Positions 1 through 9,645 of a stretch of DNA of 64,000 bases are shown here, piece by piece. Both the position numbers and the translations under genes were made by a program. The notes below the pieces were generated by a model that was not told the DNA's origin, did no database searches, and worked only from the letters and a program-made list of their open reading frames with translations. The stretch covers positions 1-64,000 of the forward strand of contig CASWRE010000012.1 of assembly GCA_949471785.1 (NCBI GenBank), given 5' to 3'. Source of the DNA: an uncultured Lachnospiraceae bacterium (lineage in GTDB: Bacteria > Bacillota > Clostridia > Lachnospirales > Lachnospiraceae). Position 1 is the first letter of the stretch. Each line of letters starts with the position of its first letter.

Positions 1-83
1 GACTATTCCTACATTTCCTTATAAAATCCTTGAAAATATAGGGATTCTTTGATTACATAATATTTTAATTAAGTAAAAAAACT

Positions 84-112
84 TTGTACACGGGTGATAT
101 TCATGATATAAT
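84..112 (+). promoter_or_regulatory. sigma-A-like promoter upstream of cysD (TTGTAC, 17 bp spacer, TATAAT)
   Basis: TTGTAC at 84-89, TATAAT at 107-112, 17-bp spacer, about 50 bp before the cysD start. Confidence 0.6.
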
Positions 113-159
113 CCATAAACGACAGAAACAGACCTGCTCTGTGAGAGACAGGTATATCA

Positions 160-1080
160 ATGGAGAAGGAGGTTGTACATTTGTTTGATCAGGAACATCT
201 GGATGTCCTTGAAGCAGAGGCAATCTACATTATGCGTGAAGTGGCTGCAGAATGTGAGAGACCAGTTATGCTCTATTCCATAGGTAAGGACAGTTCAGTA
301 ATGCTACATTTAGCTTTGAAAGCATTTTATCCGGAGAAACCGCCGTTTCCTTTTCTGCATATTGATACCACCTGGAAGTTCAAAGAAATGATAGCGTTTC
401 GTGACCGTATTTCCAGGGAAAACGGGATTGAGATGTTGGTTTACACGAATGAAGAAGGAGTACGGCAGGGGATAAATCCTTTTGATCATGGTGCGGCATA
501 TACAGATATCATGAAGACGCAGGCATTGAAACAGGCTCTTGCTTTGTATGGATTTACGGCGGCTTTTGGTGGTGGACGCAGGGATGAGGAAAAATCCAGG
601 GCTAAAGAACGGATATTTTCTTTCCGGAATACAGAGCAGGCGTGGGAGCCTAAAAACCAGCGGCCGGAAATGTGGAAACAGTATAATACGAAAATTCATA
701 AAGGCGAGAGTATCCGTGTGTTTCCCATATCAAATTGGACGGAAAAAGATATCTGGCAGTATATTGCCAGGGAGCATATAGAAATTGTCCCTTTGTATTT
801 TGCGAAGGTACGTCCGGTAGTATACCGGGAGGGAAATATCATTCTGGTGGATGATGATAGAATGCGCTTAGATCCGGGCGAGAAAATTGTGTATAAGAGC
901 GTGCGCTTTCGGACTCTGGGATGCTATCCTCTGACAGGAGGCGTAGAATCATCTGCAGATACTTTAGATGCGATTGTGAAGGAGACTCTGGGGGCGGTCA
1001 CTTCGGAAAGAACAAGCCGTGTCATTGACCATGAATCTGCCGGAAGTATGGAGCGGCGTAAACGGGAAGGATATTTTTAA
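160..1080 (+). CDS. cysD: sulfate adenylyltransferase subunit 2 (CysD)
   Basis: 306 aa; PP-loop-like [53 protein letters not shown]; followed directly by CysN. Confidence 0.95.
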   Translation: MEKEVVHLFDQEHLDVLEAEAIYIMREVAAECERPVMLYSIGKDSSVMLHLALKAFYPEKPPFPFLHIDTTWKFKEMIAFRDRISRENGIEMLVYTNEEGVRQGINPFDHGAAYTDIMKTQALKQALALYGFTAAFGGGRRDEEKSRAKERIFSFRNTEQAWEPKNQRPEMWKQYNTKIHKGESIRVFPISNWTEKDIWQYIAREHIEIVPLYFAKVRPVVYREGNIILVDDDRMRLDPGEKIVYKSVRFRTLGCYPLTGGVESSADTLDAIVKETLGAVTSERTSRVIDHESAGSMERRKREGYF

Positions 1081-1082
1081 AT

Positions 1083-2915
1083 ATGAAGGGATTATTGAAG
1101 TTTATTACGTGCGGCAGCGTGGACGACGGTAAATCAACGCTTATTGGGCATATGCTCTATGATGCCAAACTTCTTTATGCAGATCAGGAACGTGCATTGG
1201 AACTTGACAGTAAAGTGGGCAGTCGCGAGGGTAAAATAGATTATTCTCTTTTGTTGGACGGCCTTATGGCAGAACGCGAACAGGGGATCACGATTGATGT
1301 GGCATATCGCTATTTTACAACAGAGAGAAGAAGTTTTATCGTTGCGGACACGCCGGGTCATGAAGAGTACACCAGAAATATGGCGGTGGGTGCGTCTTTT
1401 GCGGAACTGGCAGTGATTCTGGTCGATGCGTCCCGGGGAATTATGACGCAGACGAGACGTCATGCCAGAATATGCGCATTGATGGGAATTCGGTATTTTC
1501 TGTTTGCAGTGAATAAAATGGATATCGTCCGTTATGATCGAAATATTTATCAGAAATTGGATAAAGAGATCCGGAAGCTGGCAGTGGATCTGGAATTAGA
1601 AGAGGTGCATGTGATTCCGGTTTCTGCTACTGAGGGCGATAATGTTACGCGCGTGTCGCCGCATATGCATTGGTATGAAGGAAAAACGTTACTTGAGTAT
1701 CTGGAAACCATCGACATCGAAGATGGGGCAAAGGAGCAGGGATTTGTTTTTCCTGTGCAGCGTGTTTGCAGACCCAGTCATTCTTTTCGGGGATTTCAGG
1801 GTGAGGTGGAATCCGGCAAGATCATGGTGGGTGAAGAACTGACGGCGCTTCCCAGCCGGGAAAAGGCGGTGGTGAAGTCTGTTTTAGTAACCGATCAGGA
1901 TAAAATGCAGGCTCGAAAAGGACAGGCAGTGACGCTTTCTCTGAATCGGGAGATTGATATATCCCGTGGATGTGTTCTTGTAAAAGATACGGATCTGGCT
2001 GTCTGCAGTATGTTTACATCGACCATATTATGGATGGATGACCGGGAATTGACCCAGGGAAAGAATTTTCTGCTTAAAATTGGCACAAAGATTGTTCCGG
2101 CATCTGTTATGGATATCAAATATCAGGTCGATATTCATACGGGAGAGCATTTGGCTGTCACCAGATTATATAAAAATGAAATTGCGGTCTGCGATATTTC
2201 TATGGCTGAAGAAATCGTATTTGATTCTTTTAAAAAGCATAAAAGCATCGGATGCTTCATTTTGATAGACCGCATGACAAATATGACGTCTGCCTGTGGT
2301 GTGGTGGAGCATCCCTTGAGAAGGTCGGAGAATCTTGTGTGGCAGAAATTGGATCTCACACGGGAGATCCGTGCAAAGAAAATGGGGCAGAAGCCCCTGA
2401 CCTTATGGTTTACCGGACTTTCTGGTTCAGGAAAGTCTGCGCTGGCGAATGAAATTGAGAAACGTCTGAGCGTCAGCGGACGATATACGATGCTCTTGGA
2501 TGGCGACAATGTTCGTTTGGGATTGAATAAAAATTTGGGTTTTGAACCGGAAGACCGCATTGAGAATATCAGGAGAGTTGCAGAAGTGGCAAAGCTGATG
2601 AATGATGCGGGGCTGATCGTTCTTACCGCGTTCATTTCTCCTTTTGAAGATGACAGAAAAAGGGCAAGAACCATTATCGGAACGGAGAATTTTGTAGAAA
2701 TATATGTGAGCACACCTTTGGAGGAATGTGAGCGCAGAGATGTGAAAGGGCTATATCGGAAAGCCAGAGAAGGAAAGATACCTAATTTTACGGGGATTTC
2801 AAGCCCTTATGAGGCGCCGGACCATGCAGATATAATAATTGATACTAGTAAGTATTCGTTGGATTTGTCTGTAGAAATAGTGTTAAAGAAGTTGGAAAAA
2901 TTTTCGGGACTATAA
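1083..2915 (+). CDS. cysNC: bifunctional sulfate adenylyltransferase GTPase subunit / adenylylsulfate kinase (CysN-CysC fusion)
   Basis: GTPase motifs GSVDDGKSTLIGHML, DTPGHEEYTRNM, NKMD; C-terminal APS kinase LWFTGLSGSGKSALANEIEKRL and LLDGDNVRLGLNKNLGF. Confidence 0.95.
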   Translation: MKGLLKFITCGSVDDGKSTLIGHMLYDAKLLYADQERALELDSKVGSREGKIDYSLLLDGLMAEREQGITIDVAYRYFTTERRSFIVADTPGHEEYTRNMAVGASFAELAVILVDASRGIMTQTRRHARICALMGIRYFLFAVNKMDIVRYDRNIYQKLDKEIRKLAVDLELEEVHVIPVSATEGDNVTRVSPHMHWYEGKTLLEYLETIDIEDGAKEQGFVFPVQRVCRPSHSFRGFQGEVESGKIMVGEELTALPSREKAVVKSVLVTDQDKMQARKGQAVTLSLNREIDISRGCVLVKDTDLAVCSMFTSTILWMDDRELTQGKNFLLKIGTKIVPASVMDIKYQVDIHTGEHLAVTRLYKNEIAVCDISMAEEIVFDSFKKHKSIGCFILIDRMTNMTSACGVVEHPLRRSENLVWQKLDLTREIRAKKMGQKPLTLWFTGLSGSGKSALANEIEKRLSVSGRYTMLLDGDNVRLGLNKNLGFEPEDRIENIRRVAEVAKLMNDAGLIVLTAFISPFEDDRKRARTIIGTENFVEIYVSTPLEECERRDVKGLYRKAREGKIPNFTGISSPYEAPDHADIIIDTSKYSLDLSVEIVLKKLEKFSGL

Positions 2916-3036
2916 GTATATATATTATATTAAATATATCTGCGGAAAGTTATTATGTTCAAGATTACAGAATGATAGAAAACTAATATGAAAGATATTG
3001 GCAGTGTAGTTATATGGAGGTAGTTTAAAACATTCA

Positions 3037-4209
3037 ATGAGAACAATCAAAGAAAAAAGAATTTTATTCAACTCCTGTGTGCAAGTGAAAAATACATTAT
3101 ATGCATTTACAAGTTTTGCCCATTTTATTGTTAAATTTGATTTGAAAACTAAAAAATTAGAGTTAGTTAAAGGATTGAAGAATTATAAACCATTTATCAC
3201 GCAGGACATAAAAAATGATGAGGAATCTATTTATGCTTTAGAATTGAATGGAAAGCGTATGTTGCAATATCATATTAGCAGCCATGAATGTTTCTATTTT
3301 AATATAGATTGTGATAAAAAAGGTTGGGGAAATTATGCCGCATTTGCAAAACGGGGAAATTATATTTATATTTTTCCTAAATACACGAATGCGTTAGTAA
3401 GGATTGATATGCAGGAGAATGCGGTATACAAGGAAACACAATTATACACGGAATCAAAGTATGCCGGGGAGGCTTTCCAAAAAGATGAGGATGCCTGTTT
3501 TGTCTGTGGGTGCCAGTGTATGGATACCGTCTGGCTTTTTCAGGATTGGAGCAATACACTCGTTGCGTATGATTTGAGTACATCCACATGGCAAAAATAT
3601 GAGATCCCCATGAAAGTAAGAAACTGTGTACATATCATACACTATAATGACGTGTTATATATTTTGAGCTCAGAAGGCCGTGTGTACACTTGGAATATAA
3701 ATGATTGTTCCATGGAGTTAATTACAGATTGTACCTCAGAGGAAGAAGAGAAGAATAAATTTTCAAGAATTGCTGTCACAGACAAAATGATAGTTATGCT
3801 TCCGGGGAGCGGAAAAGATATTGTTTGCATATCGCCGGATACTAAATGTACATGGATATATAGGGACTATCCCAAACAATTTCACTATTGTGCTCCCGAC
3901 TTTTGGAGTAAATATTGCGGATTTTGTGAAAATGAAGAAAAGTATTATTTTGCAATGCGGTCAGCAAATTATATTTTATGTATCGATAAACGAAATAGTG
4001 TGTTGCAATGGATAAAGCCGATTCCCTTTCCGAATGAAGAGGAATTTTTGATGTTTACTAAATATTATAAAAATAAATTGTTGTCAGAAGAAGATTGGGC
4101 ACTTAGAGATTTACTCGAATGTATAAATAGTGAAGATGATAAGGAAAAGAATAGTATTGACCGAATCTGCGGGGAAGAAAAAATATGGGGAGTACTGAAA
4201 AAATCATAA
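3037..4209 (+). CDS. uncharacterized protein, possibly beta-propeller/kelch-like
   Basis: 390 aa ORF with recurring hydrophobic/aromatic strand motifs (IYALELNGKRML, IYIFPKYTNALVRIDM, LYILSSEGRVYTWNI); no recognised catalytic motif. Confidence 0.6.
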   Translation: MRTIKEKRILFNSCVQVKNTLYAFTSFAHFIVKFDLKTKKLELVKGLKNYKPFITQDIKNDEESIYALELNGKRMLQYHISSHECFYFNIDCDKKGWGNYAAFAKRGNYIYIFPKYTNALVRIDMQENAVYKETQLYTESKYAGEAFQKDEDACFVCGCQCMDTVWLFQDWSNTLVAYDLSTSTWQKYEIPMKVRNCVHIIHYNDVLYILSSEGRVYTWNINDCSMELITDCTSEEEEKNKFSRIAVTDKMIVMLPGSGKDIVCISPDTKCTWIYRDYPKQFHYCAPDFWSKYCGFCENEEKYYFAMRSANYILCIDKRNSVLQWIKPIPFPNEEEFLMFTKYYKNKLLSEEDWALRDLLECINSEDDKEKNSIDRICGEEKIWGVLKKS

Positions 4210-5531
4210 AGGAAAGAGGATATAATAAGGAACAAGAGAAAGAAAAAATATATGTTTCAATATGGTGTATGGCCTATAATCACGAGCCGTATATAAAGGA
4301 TGCGATAGAAGGTTTCTTAGCACAAAAAACGGCTTTTAAATATGAAATAATTATCCACGATGATGCATCTACGGATAGAACAGTAGAAATTATAAAAGAA
4401 TATGAACAGAGATATCCATCAGTGATACGTGGAATTTATCAGGAAAAAAATCAGTATCAAAGTAATCCACAGAATTTAAAATGGCTCAGCAGCCTTAAAA
4501 TGAAGCATTGTAAGGGAAAGTATATTGCATTATGCGAAGGCGATGATTTTTGGATTGACTGTCATAAATTGCAAATTCAAGTGGACTATATGGAAGAACA
4601 TGCGGATTGCTCTTTATATATTCATAATGGAATAAAGTTAAATTGTCAAAATGGAACGGTGCAGGCAATTGAACCTTATGATGGAAAAAAAGAAAAAAAT
4701 ATTAGCGCAGAAGAGGCAATTATGCAATATAGAGGGCATCCGCCAACAGCGTCCATGCTTTTTAAAGCAGGATTGCTGAAAAGCCCGGATTTCTTTATGA
4801 CCACGCCAGTGGGTGATTATCCAACACAATTATTTTGTCTGACGCAGGGGAAGATCCACTATAGTAGTCGTATTATGTCGGTTTATCGATGGCTGAGTAA
4901 GGATAGTTATAATAGTGAAATGCTTAAAAGTAAGAAAAAGAAGTTCACGTTCAATTTGGGGATGGTTCGTTTTTTGGACCAATATGATCAATATACCAAT
5001 TATGAGTATCATGTATGGCTTGTTAGCAAAATTATGACTCATGTTTGTGGAGCTATAGCGGCTGCTGATTCTCAGATACCCTTGGCGGAATACTATAATA
5101 TATGTGAACAGCAGGGATTAGTAATGACGCCGGAATATAAGGTGTATTTAAAAGAAATGGAATGTCTGCGAAAACAACTGTTTGATGAAGAATATTGTTC
5201 AGATAAATTAAAAAAATTCACTGAAAAATACAAGAATATTGTTGTTATGGGAGCCGGCGTATATGGGGCAAAGCTGGCTGCTCAATTGGAAAATAATCAT
5301 ATAGATTTTCAGGGGTTTGCAGTGTCTCAAAAAGGAAAAAATGAAGAAATGTTAAAAGGTAAACAGATTTGGCAGCTTTCCGAGTTACCATTTACACAGG
5401 ATGACACAGGTGTAGTAGTGGGAATACTTCCATTTCATTGGGATAATATTATGCGTTCATTAAAAAAAGCAAAAATTAAACATTATATATGTCCATTTTT
5501 TTTAGAATATGAAAAGCAGGAGAAAATGTAA
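4185..5531 (+). CDS. glycosyltransferase family 2 with C-terminal Rossmann-like module
   Basis: VSIWCMAYNHEPYIKDAIEGFLAQKTAFKYEIIIHDDASTDRTVEII; C-terminal IVVMGAGVYGAKLAAQLENNHIDFQGFAVS. Confidence 0.85.
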   Translation: MGSTEKIIKERGYNKEQEKEKIYVSIWCMAYNHEPYIKDAIEGFLAQKTAFKYEIIIHDDASTDRTVEIIKEYEQRYPSVIRGIYQEKNQYQSNPQNLKWLSSLKMKHCKGKYIALCEGDDFWIDCHKLQIQVDYMEEHADCSLYIHNGIKLNCQNGTVQAIEPYDGKKEKNISAEEAIMQYRGHPPTASMLFKAGLLKSPDFFMTTPVGDYPTQLFCLTQGKIHYSSRIMSVYRWLSKDSYNSEMLKSKKKKFTFNLGMVRFLDQYDQYTNYEYHVWLVSKIMTHVCGAIAAADSQIPLAEYYNICEQQGLVMTPEYKVYLKEMECLRKQLFDEEYCSDKLKKFTEKYKNIVVMGAGVYGAKLAAQLENNHIDFQGFAVSQKGKNEEMLKGKQIWQLSELPFTQDDTGVVVGILPFHWDNIMRSLKKAKIKHYICPFFLEYEKQEKM

Positions 5532-5532
5532 A

Positions 5533-6244
5533 ATGATATTTCGATACAATTATCATAAAATAGAAGAGGATTACAATGTATTATTGAATAAAGATGTCAC
5601 TATATATTGTCGATCGGTTACCGCATTACAGGCGTATAGAAAATTCTCTAATCTCAATATTAATGTTATTGGATTTACGGATTCATATACGAATAAAGAG
5701 GGAGAAAAGTTTGCTGGTCTTCCGCTTTATACATTGGATTCATGACGGAGCTACAAGTCGTGATTTCTGCGCTTGGACAAATAGTATATATTCAAAAATA
5801 TACATGATGGAACCGGATTCATTAATGTATGAAATCATGAAAGAATACATAAATATTAATTCAATAAAAAATGCAATACCAATTAATTGCGGTGCATATT
5901 CCCGTACAGGGAAATTAAGATTTACAGAAGATTCTGAAACTGGATCATCCAAAATATCCGCAGATGGAGAAATAATTGTAGATGTAGTTTCGATAGATGA
6001 TATGTTGGAAGGTGGGGAAGCTACATTTATCAAAATGGATATTGAAGGTGCAGAAATGGAGGCATTAAAAGGCGCTGAGAAAACCATTAAATAATATAGA
6101 CCCAAACTGGCCATTTCTGTCTATCATAAAGAAGATGATTTGTGGGAAATACCGTATTATATTTTATCCAACTATCCATGGTATAAAATATATTTTCGCC
6201 ATTATGCGCTAACTACTAATGAAATGGTGATGTATGCTGTATAA
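5533..6244 (+). pseudogene. degraded FkbM-family methyltransferase with N-terminal Rossmann-like module
   Basis: N-terminal ORF stops at 5745; homologous text continues in another frame (IYMMEPDSLMYEIMKEY, INCGAYSRTGKLRF, VDVVSIDDMLE, FIKMDIEGAEMEALKGAEK), reaches an in-frame TAA at 6092-6094, then reads YRPKLAISVYHKEDDLWEIPYYILSNYPWYKIYFRHYALTTNEMVMYAV. Confidence 0.8.
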
Positions 6245-6303
6245 TATTTCTTGTTTGTGCTAATTATATTCTGATTGAAATTCGCCAAGGGAGTATATTT
6301 ACA

Positions 6304-7402
6304 TGTTTAGATTTTCTATTATAATTGTATGTCGTAACGCTGAAAAAATAATAAAAAGGACAATAGAAAGTGTTTTAGTCAAATATACCCATTTGTTGAA
6401 GTAATTGTTATTGACGGTGCGTCAGTAGATAAAACATTAGATATTCTAAATAAATATTCTGATGATAAAAGACTGTTAGTCTTCAGTGAAAAGGATTCAG
6501 GTATCTACAACGCTATGAATCGGGGTATTACAAAGGCCTCGGGCGATTATATCTATTTTTTAAATGCCGGTGATGTGTTTTATGATAAGGATGTATTATA
6601 TAAAGCCTCTGAATACATTATTACAGCAGATAAACCGGATATCCTTATCGGCAATTATATAGAAAAACGGCATGAAATATCAAAAATAGTGCATATGGAA
6701 GAGGGATGGGATTTGCGTGAAATCCTTCCTAAAGGAAGAGGGGTATGTCATCAGGCAGTTTTTGCGAAAGCGGCTTGCCTGCAGGGGGGGTTTAATGAAG
6801 AATATAGAATTGTTGCGGATTATGACTGGTTATGCAGGAAATTTTTAAGCGGATGCAGGATTGAATGGATTGACTTGATTATTTCGGAATATGACATATA
6901 TGGCGTGAGCAGTCTGGCGAAAAACTGGGTAGAAACAAAAGAGGAACGTCGCCGGATTGTTAAAGCATACTTTCCTGATATGGAAGAAAAAATTGATGAC
7001 GAGCTGGCGTTTCAATATGGACAGGCCAAGAATCAAAAAATGCAGGAATATTTGAGCGATATTTTGGCTTTGAAGCAAAGACATATCAGTCTGAGACAAT
7101 TTTTTAAAGAGCATTCTCTGTACGAGATATCTATTTATGGATTTCAATATCTGGGACAGAGGCTTTTGGAGGAACTGGAGGTTTCTGATATAAAAGTCAC
7201 TTGTGTGATTGACAGAGATCATTCGTTTCAGAATATGAAAGTTCCTTTGAAACATGCAGAGGATGAATTAGATGCCGTGGATGCTATTGTGGTCACACCG
7301 ATATTTGAATTTTACAGCATTAAGCAGGAGCTGCAGGATCGGACGCAAGCGGAAATTATATCAATAGAAGACATCATTAATAGCATGTATTCAGATATAT
7401 AA
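6304..7402 (+). pseudogene. glycosyltransferase family 2 with C-terminal Rossmann-like module, frameshifted near 6378
   Basis: MFRFSIIIVCRNAEKIIKRTIESVL in one frame, then QIYPFVEVIVIDGASVDKTLDILNKYSDDKRLLVFSEKDSGIYNAMNRGI in the frame of ORF 6515-7402; about 1 nt missing. Confidence 0.75.
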
Positions 7403-7459
7403 GATTCTTGGCAGAGTTGTAGAGAAATGCAAGTTTGTGGCTGCAGAAGGAGATAATGG

Positions 7460-8701
7460 ATGGAAAGGAATACACCGGTTGTTTCGGTGATTGTGCCTGT
7501 ATATTCAGTAGAAAGATATTTACAACAATGTATTGATAGTATATGCAAACAGACATACGAGAATCTGGAGGTTATCTTGGTTAATGACGGCTCTCCGGAT
7601 AACTGTGGAGAAATCTGTGATAGAAATGCTGTTTTAGATTCAAGAATCGTTGTCATTCATAAAGAGAATGGAGGATTATCCAGCGCTAGAAATGTCGGGT
7701 TGGATATTGCGAAGGGTGAGTATATAGCTTTTGTGGATGCTGACGATACTATACATCCTTGTTTTATCGAAAAATTACTTGAGATGTGTTTGCGGTATAA
7801 TTGTGATATTGCGCAGTGCGACTACTTAGCAGTTTCAGAGGATTCTCTTTCGTTACCGCTGAATCCATGGCAGGAAATATCGTTTTATGATGGCAGACAG
7901 GCTTTGCATGAATTGTGCAGAGGGGGCGTGAATGCTATTAAATATACGGTGGCTTGGAATAAAATATACAAAAGAAAATTGTTTAGGTATATCCGGTATC
8001 CGGTTGGTAGAATCCACGAAGATGAATTTACGACATACCAGGTATTTTGGAAAGCAAAGAAGATAGCCATAACCAGGCAATATTTGTATTACTATCTCCA
8101 ACGCAACACAAGTATTATGGGAAGTGGTTTTTCCATAAAAAGGCTGGATATTTTGGATGCCTTCAGAGAACGCCTGGCTTTTCTCCAAAAAAAGAAACTT
8201 AAGGAAAATTATTTTCAAACTTTGCAGGGGCTCGTTGGGCTGTTAGAAAAAAATTATTATTTATTACAAGAAAATGGCAAAGAGAATGAAGCGATATGCG
8301 CCCGATTGTTACAGGAAAAAGAAAGTTTGGAGAAATTTCTTCCGGCATCCCCGATGGAAAAAGAAGATAAAGTGATTCCATGGCCGTTACAGAAGGGGCG
8401 TTGTCCCCATTGTGTCAATGCAAAGATATTGTTATATGGTGCAGGAAAATGGGGACAGAGATATTACCGGTGGATCAAAGAGCATAGACAAGGGGTAATG
8501 GTTGGTTGGGTAGATAATGCCTGGTATAGTTTGCAGCAGGAGGGGCTGCCGGTATCTCCATTAGATGCATTGCTGAGGCTGTCGTATGATTATATTCTGA
8601 TAGCGATTACGAATAAGGCGGTACAGGAGGAGATTGTCCAAAACTTTCTATACTGGGGAATTCCGAAAGAGAAAATATTGTCTATTCCGTCAGATGAATG
8701 A
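7460..8701 (+). CDS. glycosyltransferase family 2 with C-terminal Rossmann-like module
   Basis: VSVIVPVYSVERYLQQCIDSICKQTYENLEVILVNDGSPDNCGEICD; C-terminal ILLYGAGKWGQRYYRWIKEHRQGVMVGWVDN. Confidence 0.9.
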   Translation: MERNTPVVSVIVPVYSVERYLQQCIDSICKQTYENLEVILVNDGSPDNCGEICDRNAVLDSRIVVIHKENGGLSSARNVGLDIAKGEYIAFVDADDTIHPCFIEKLLEMCLRYNCDIAQCDYLAVSEDSLSLPLNPWQEISFYDGRQALHELCRGGVNAIKYTVAWNKIYKRKLFRYIRYPVGRIHEDEFTTYQVFWKAKKIAITRQYLYYYLQRNTSIMGSGFSIKRLDILDAFRERLAFLQKKKLKENYFQTLQGLVGLLEKNYYLLQENGKENEAICARLLQEKESLEKFLPASPMEKEDKVIPWPLQKGRCPHCVNAKILLYGAGKWGQRYYRWIKEHRQGVMVGWVDNAWYSLQQEGLPVSPLDALLRLSYDYILIAITNKAVQEEIVQNFLYWGIPKEKILSIPSDE

Positions 8702-8739
8702 TGAAATAATAGAGGAAGATATATAGGACAATGTAAAAA

Positions 8740-9645
8740 ATGAAAACAATAAAAGTTAAATATGTTGATTTCTGGCCTGATTTTGATTATACCAAAGATG
8801 CGATTTACGAGGCATTGCTTTTAAGTAATCAATATAGTGTAGAAATATCGGATGAACCCGATTATATCATATATTCTACTTTTGGACATGAACATTTATT
8901 TTATGATTGCATCAAAATATTTTATTCAGGAGAAGATCAAAGTCCGGATTTTAACATTTGCGATTATGCTGTCAGTTTCGAATATATTCATTTTCTGGAC
9001 AGACATTTTCGGCTGCCGCTAATGTATCAACCCGGTTATCGTGTAGATTATAATAGAATGATACAGAAAGAGAAGAATTTTTTGCGCAAAAATAAATTTT
9101 GCTCTTTTGTATATTCGAATGCTAAAGCCGACGCATTCCGGGGAGAGTTTTGTGATCAGCTGGCTTTGTATAAGAAAGTGGACAGCGGTGGGAAATATAA
9201 AAATAATATAGGTGGAGCGGTTGTGAGCAAATATAAGTTCGAAAAGGAGTATAAGTTTTCCATCGCTTTTGAAAATGTCTCCCATCCGGGGTATATGACT
9301 GAAAAACTTATGCAGTCATTTGCTGCCGGATGTATACCGATTTATTGGGGTGATCCGCTGATTGGAGAGAGTTTTAATACGGACGCTTTTGTGAATGTTA
9401 TGGATTTTCCCAATGTACAGAAAGCTATTGAATATATCGTTTATCTGGATCAGGATGAGAAGGCGTATAATGCCATGATTGGAAAACCGGCGTTGAGAGA
9501 AAATAAGAAAATAGAAGTAGTGCAAAAGGAATTAATCCGGTTTGTAAATCATATTTTCGGACAGCCACTAAATGAGGCAAAGAGAACAACAGGGCAATAT
9601 TGGAATCGTAATTATGTAGAGTCAAAGCGGCGACAGGAGAAATGA
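8740..9645 (+). CDS. GT10-family (alpha-1,3-fucosyltransferase-like) glycosyltransferase
   Basis: GT10 C-terminal motif YKFSIAFENVSHPGYMTEKLMQSFAAGCIPIYWGDP. Confidence 0.9.
   Translation: MKTIKVKYVDFWPDFDYTKDAIYEALLLSNQYSVEISDEPDYIIYSTFGHEHLFYDCIKIFYSGEDQSPDFNICDYAVSFEYIHFLDRHFRLPLMYQPGYRVDYNRMIQKEKNFLRKNKFCSFVYSNAKADAFRGEFCDQLALYKKVDSGGKYKNNIGGAVVSKYKFEKEYKFSIAFENVSHPGYMTEKLMQSFAAGCIPIYWGDPLIGESFNTDAFVNVMDFPNVQKAIEYIVYLDQDEKAYNAMIGKPALRENKKIEVVQKELIRFVNHIFGQPLNEAKRTTGQYWNRNYVESKRRQEK

Noticed and set aside
5700-6400. Programmed ribosomal frameshifting in the FkbM/GT2 genes
   Set aside because: No obvious slippery heptamer at either break, and one lesion includes an in-frame stop; gene decay or sequencing error is simpler.
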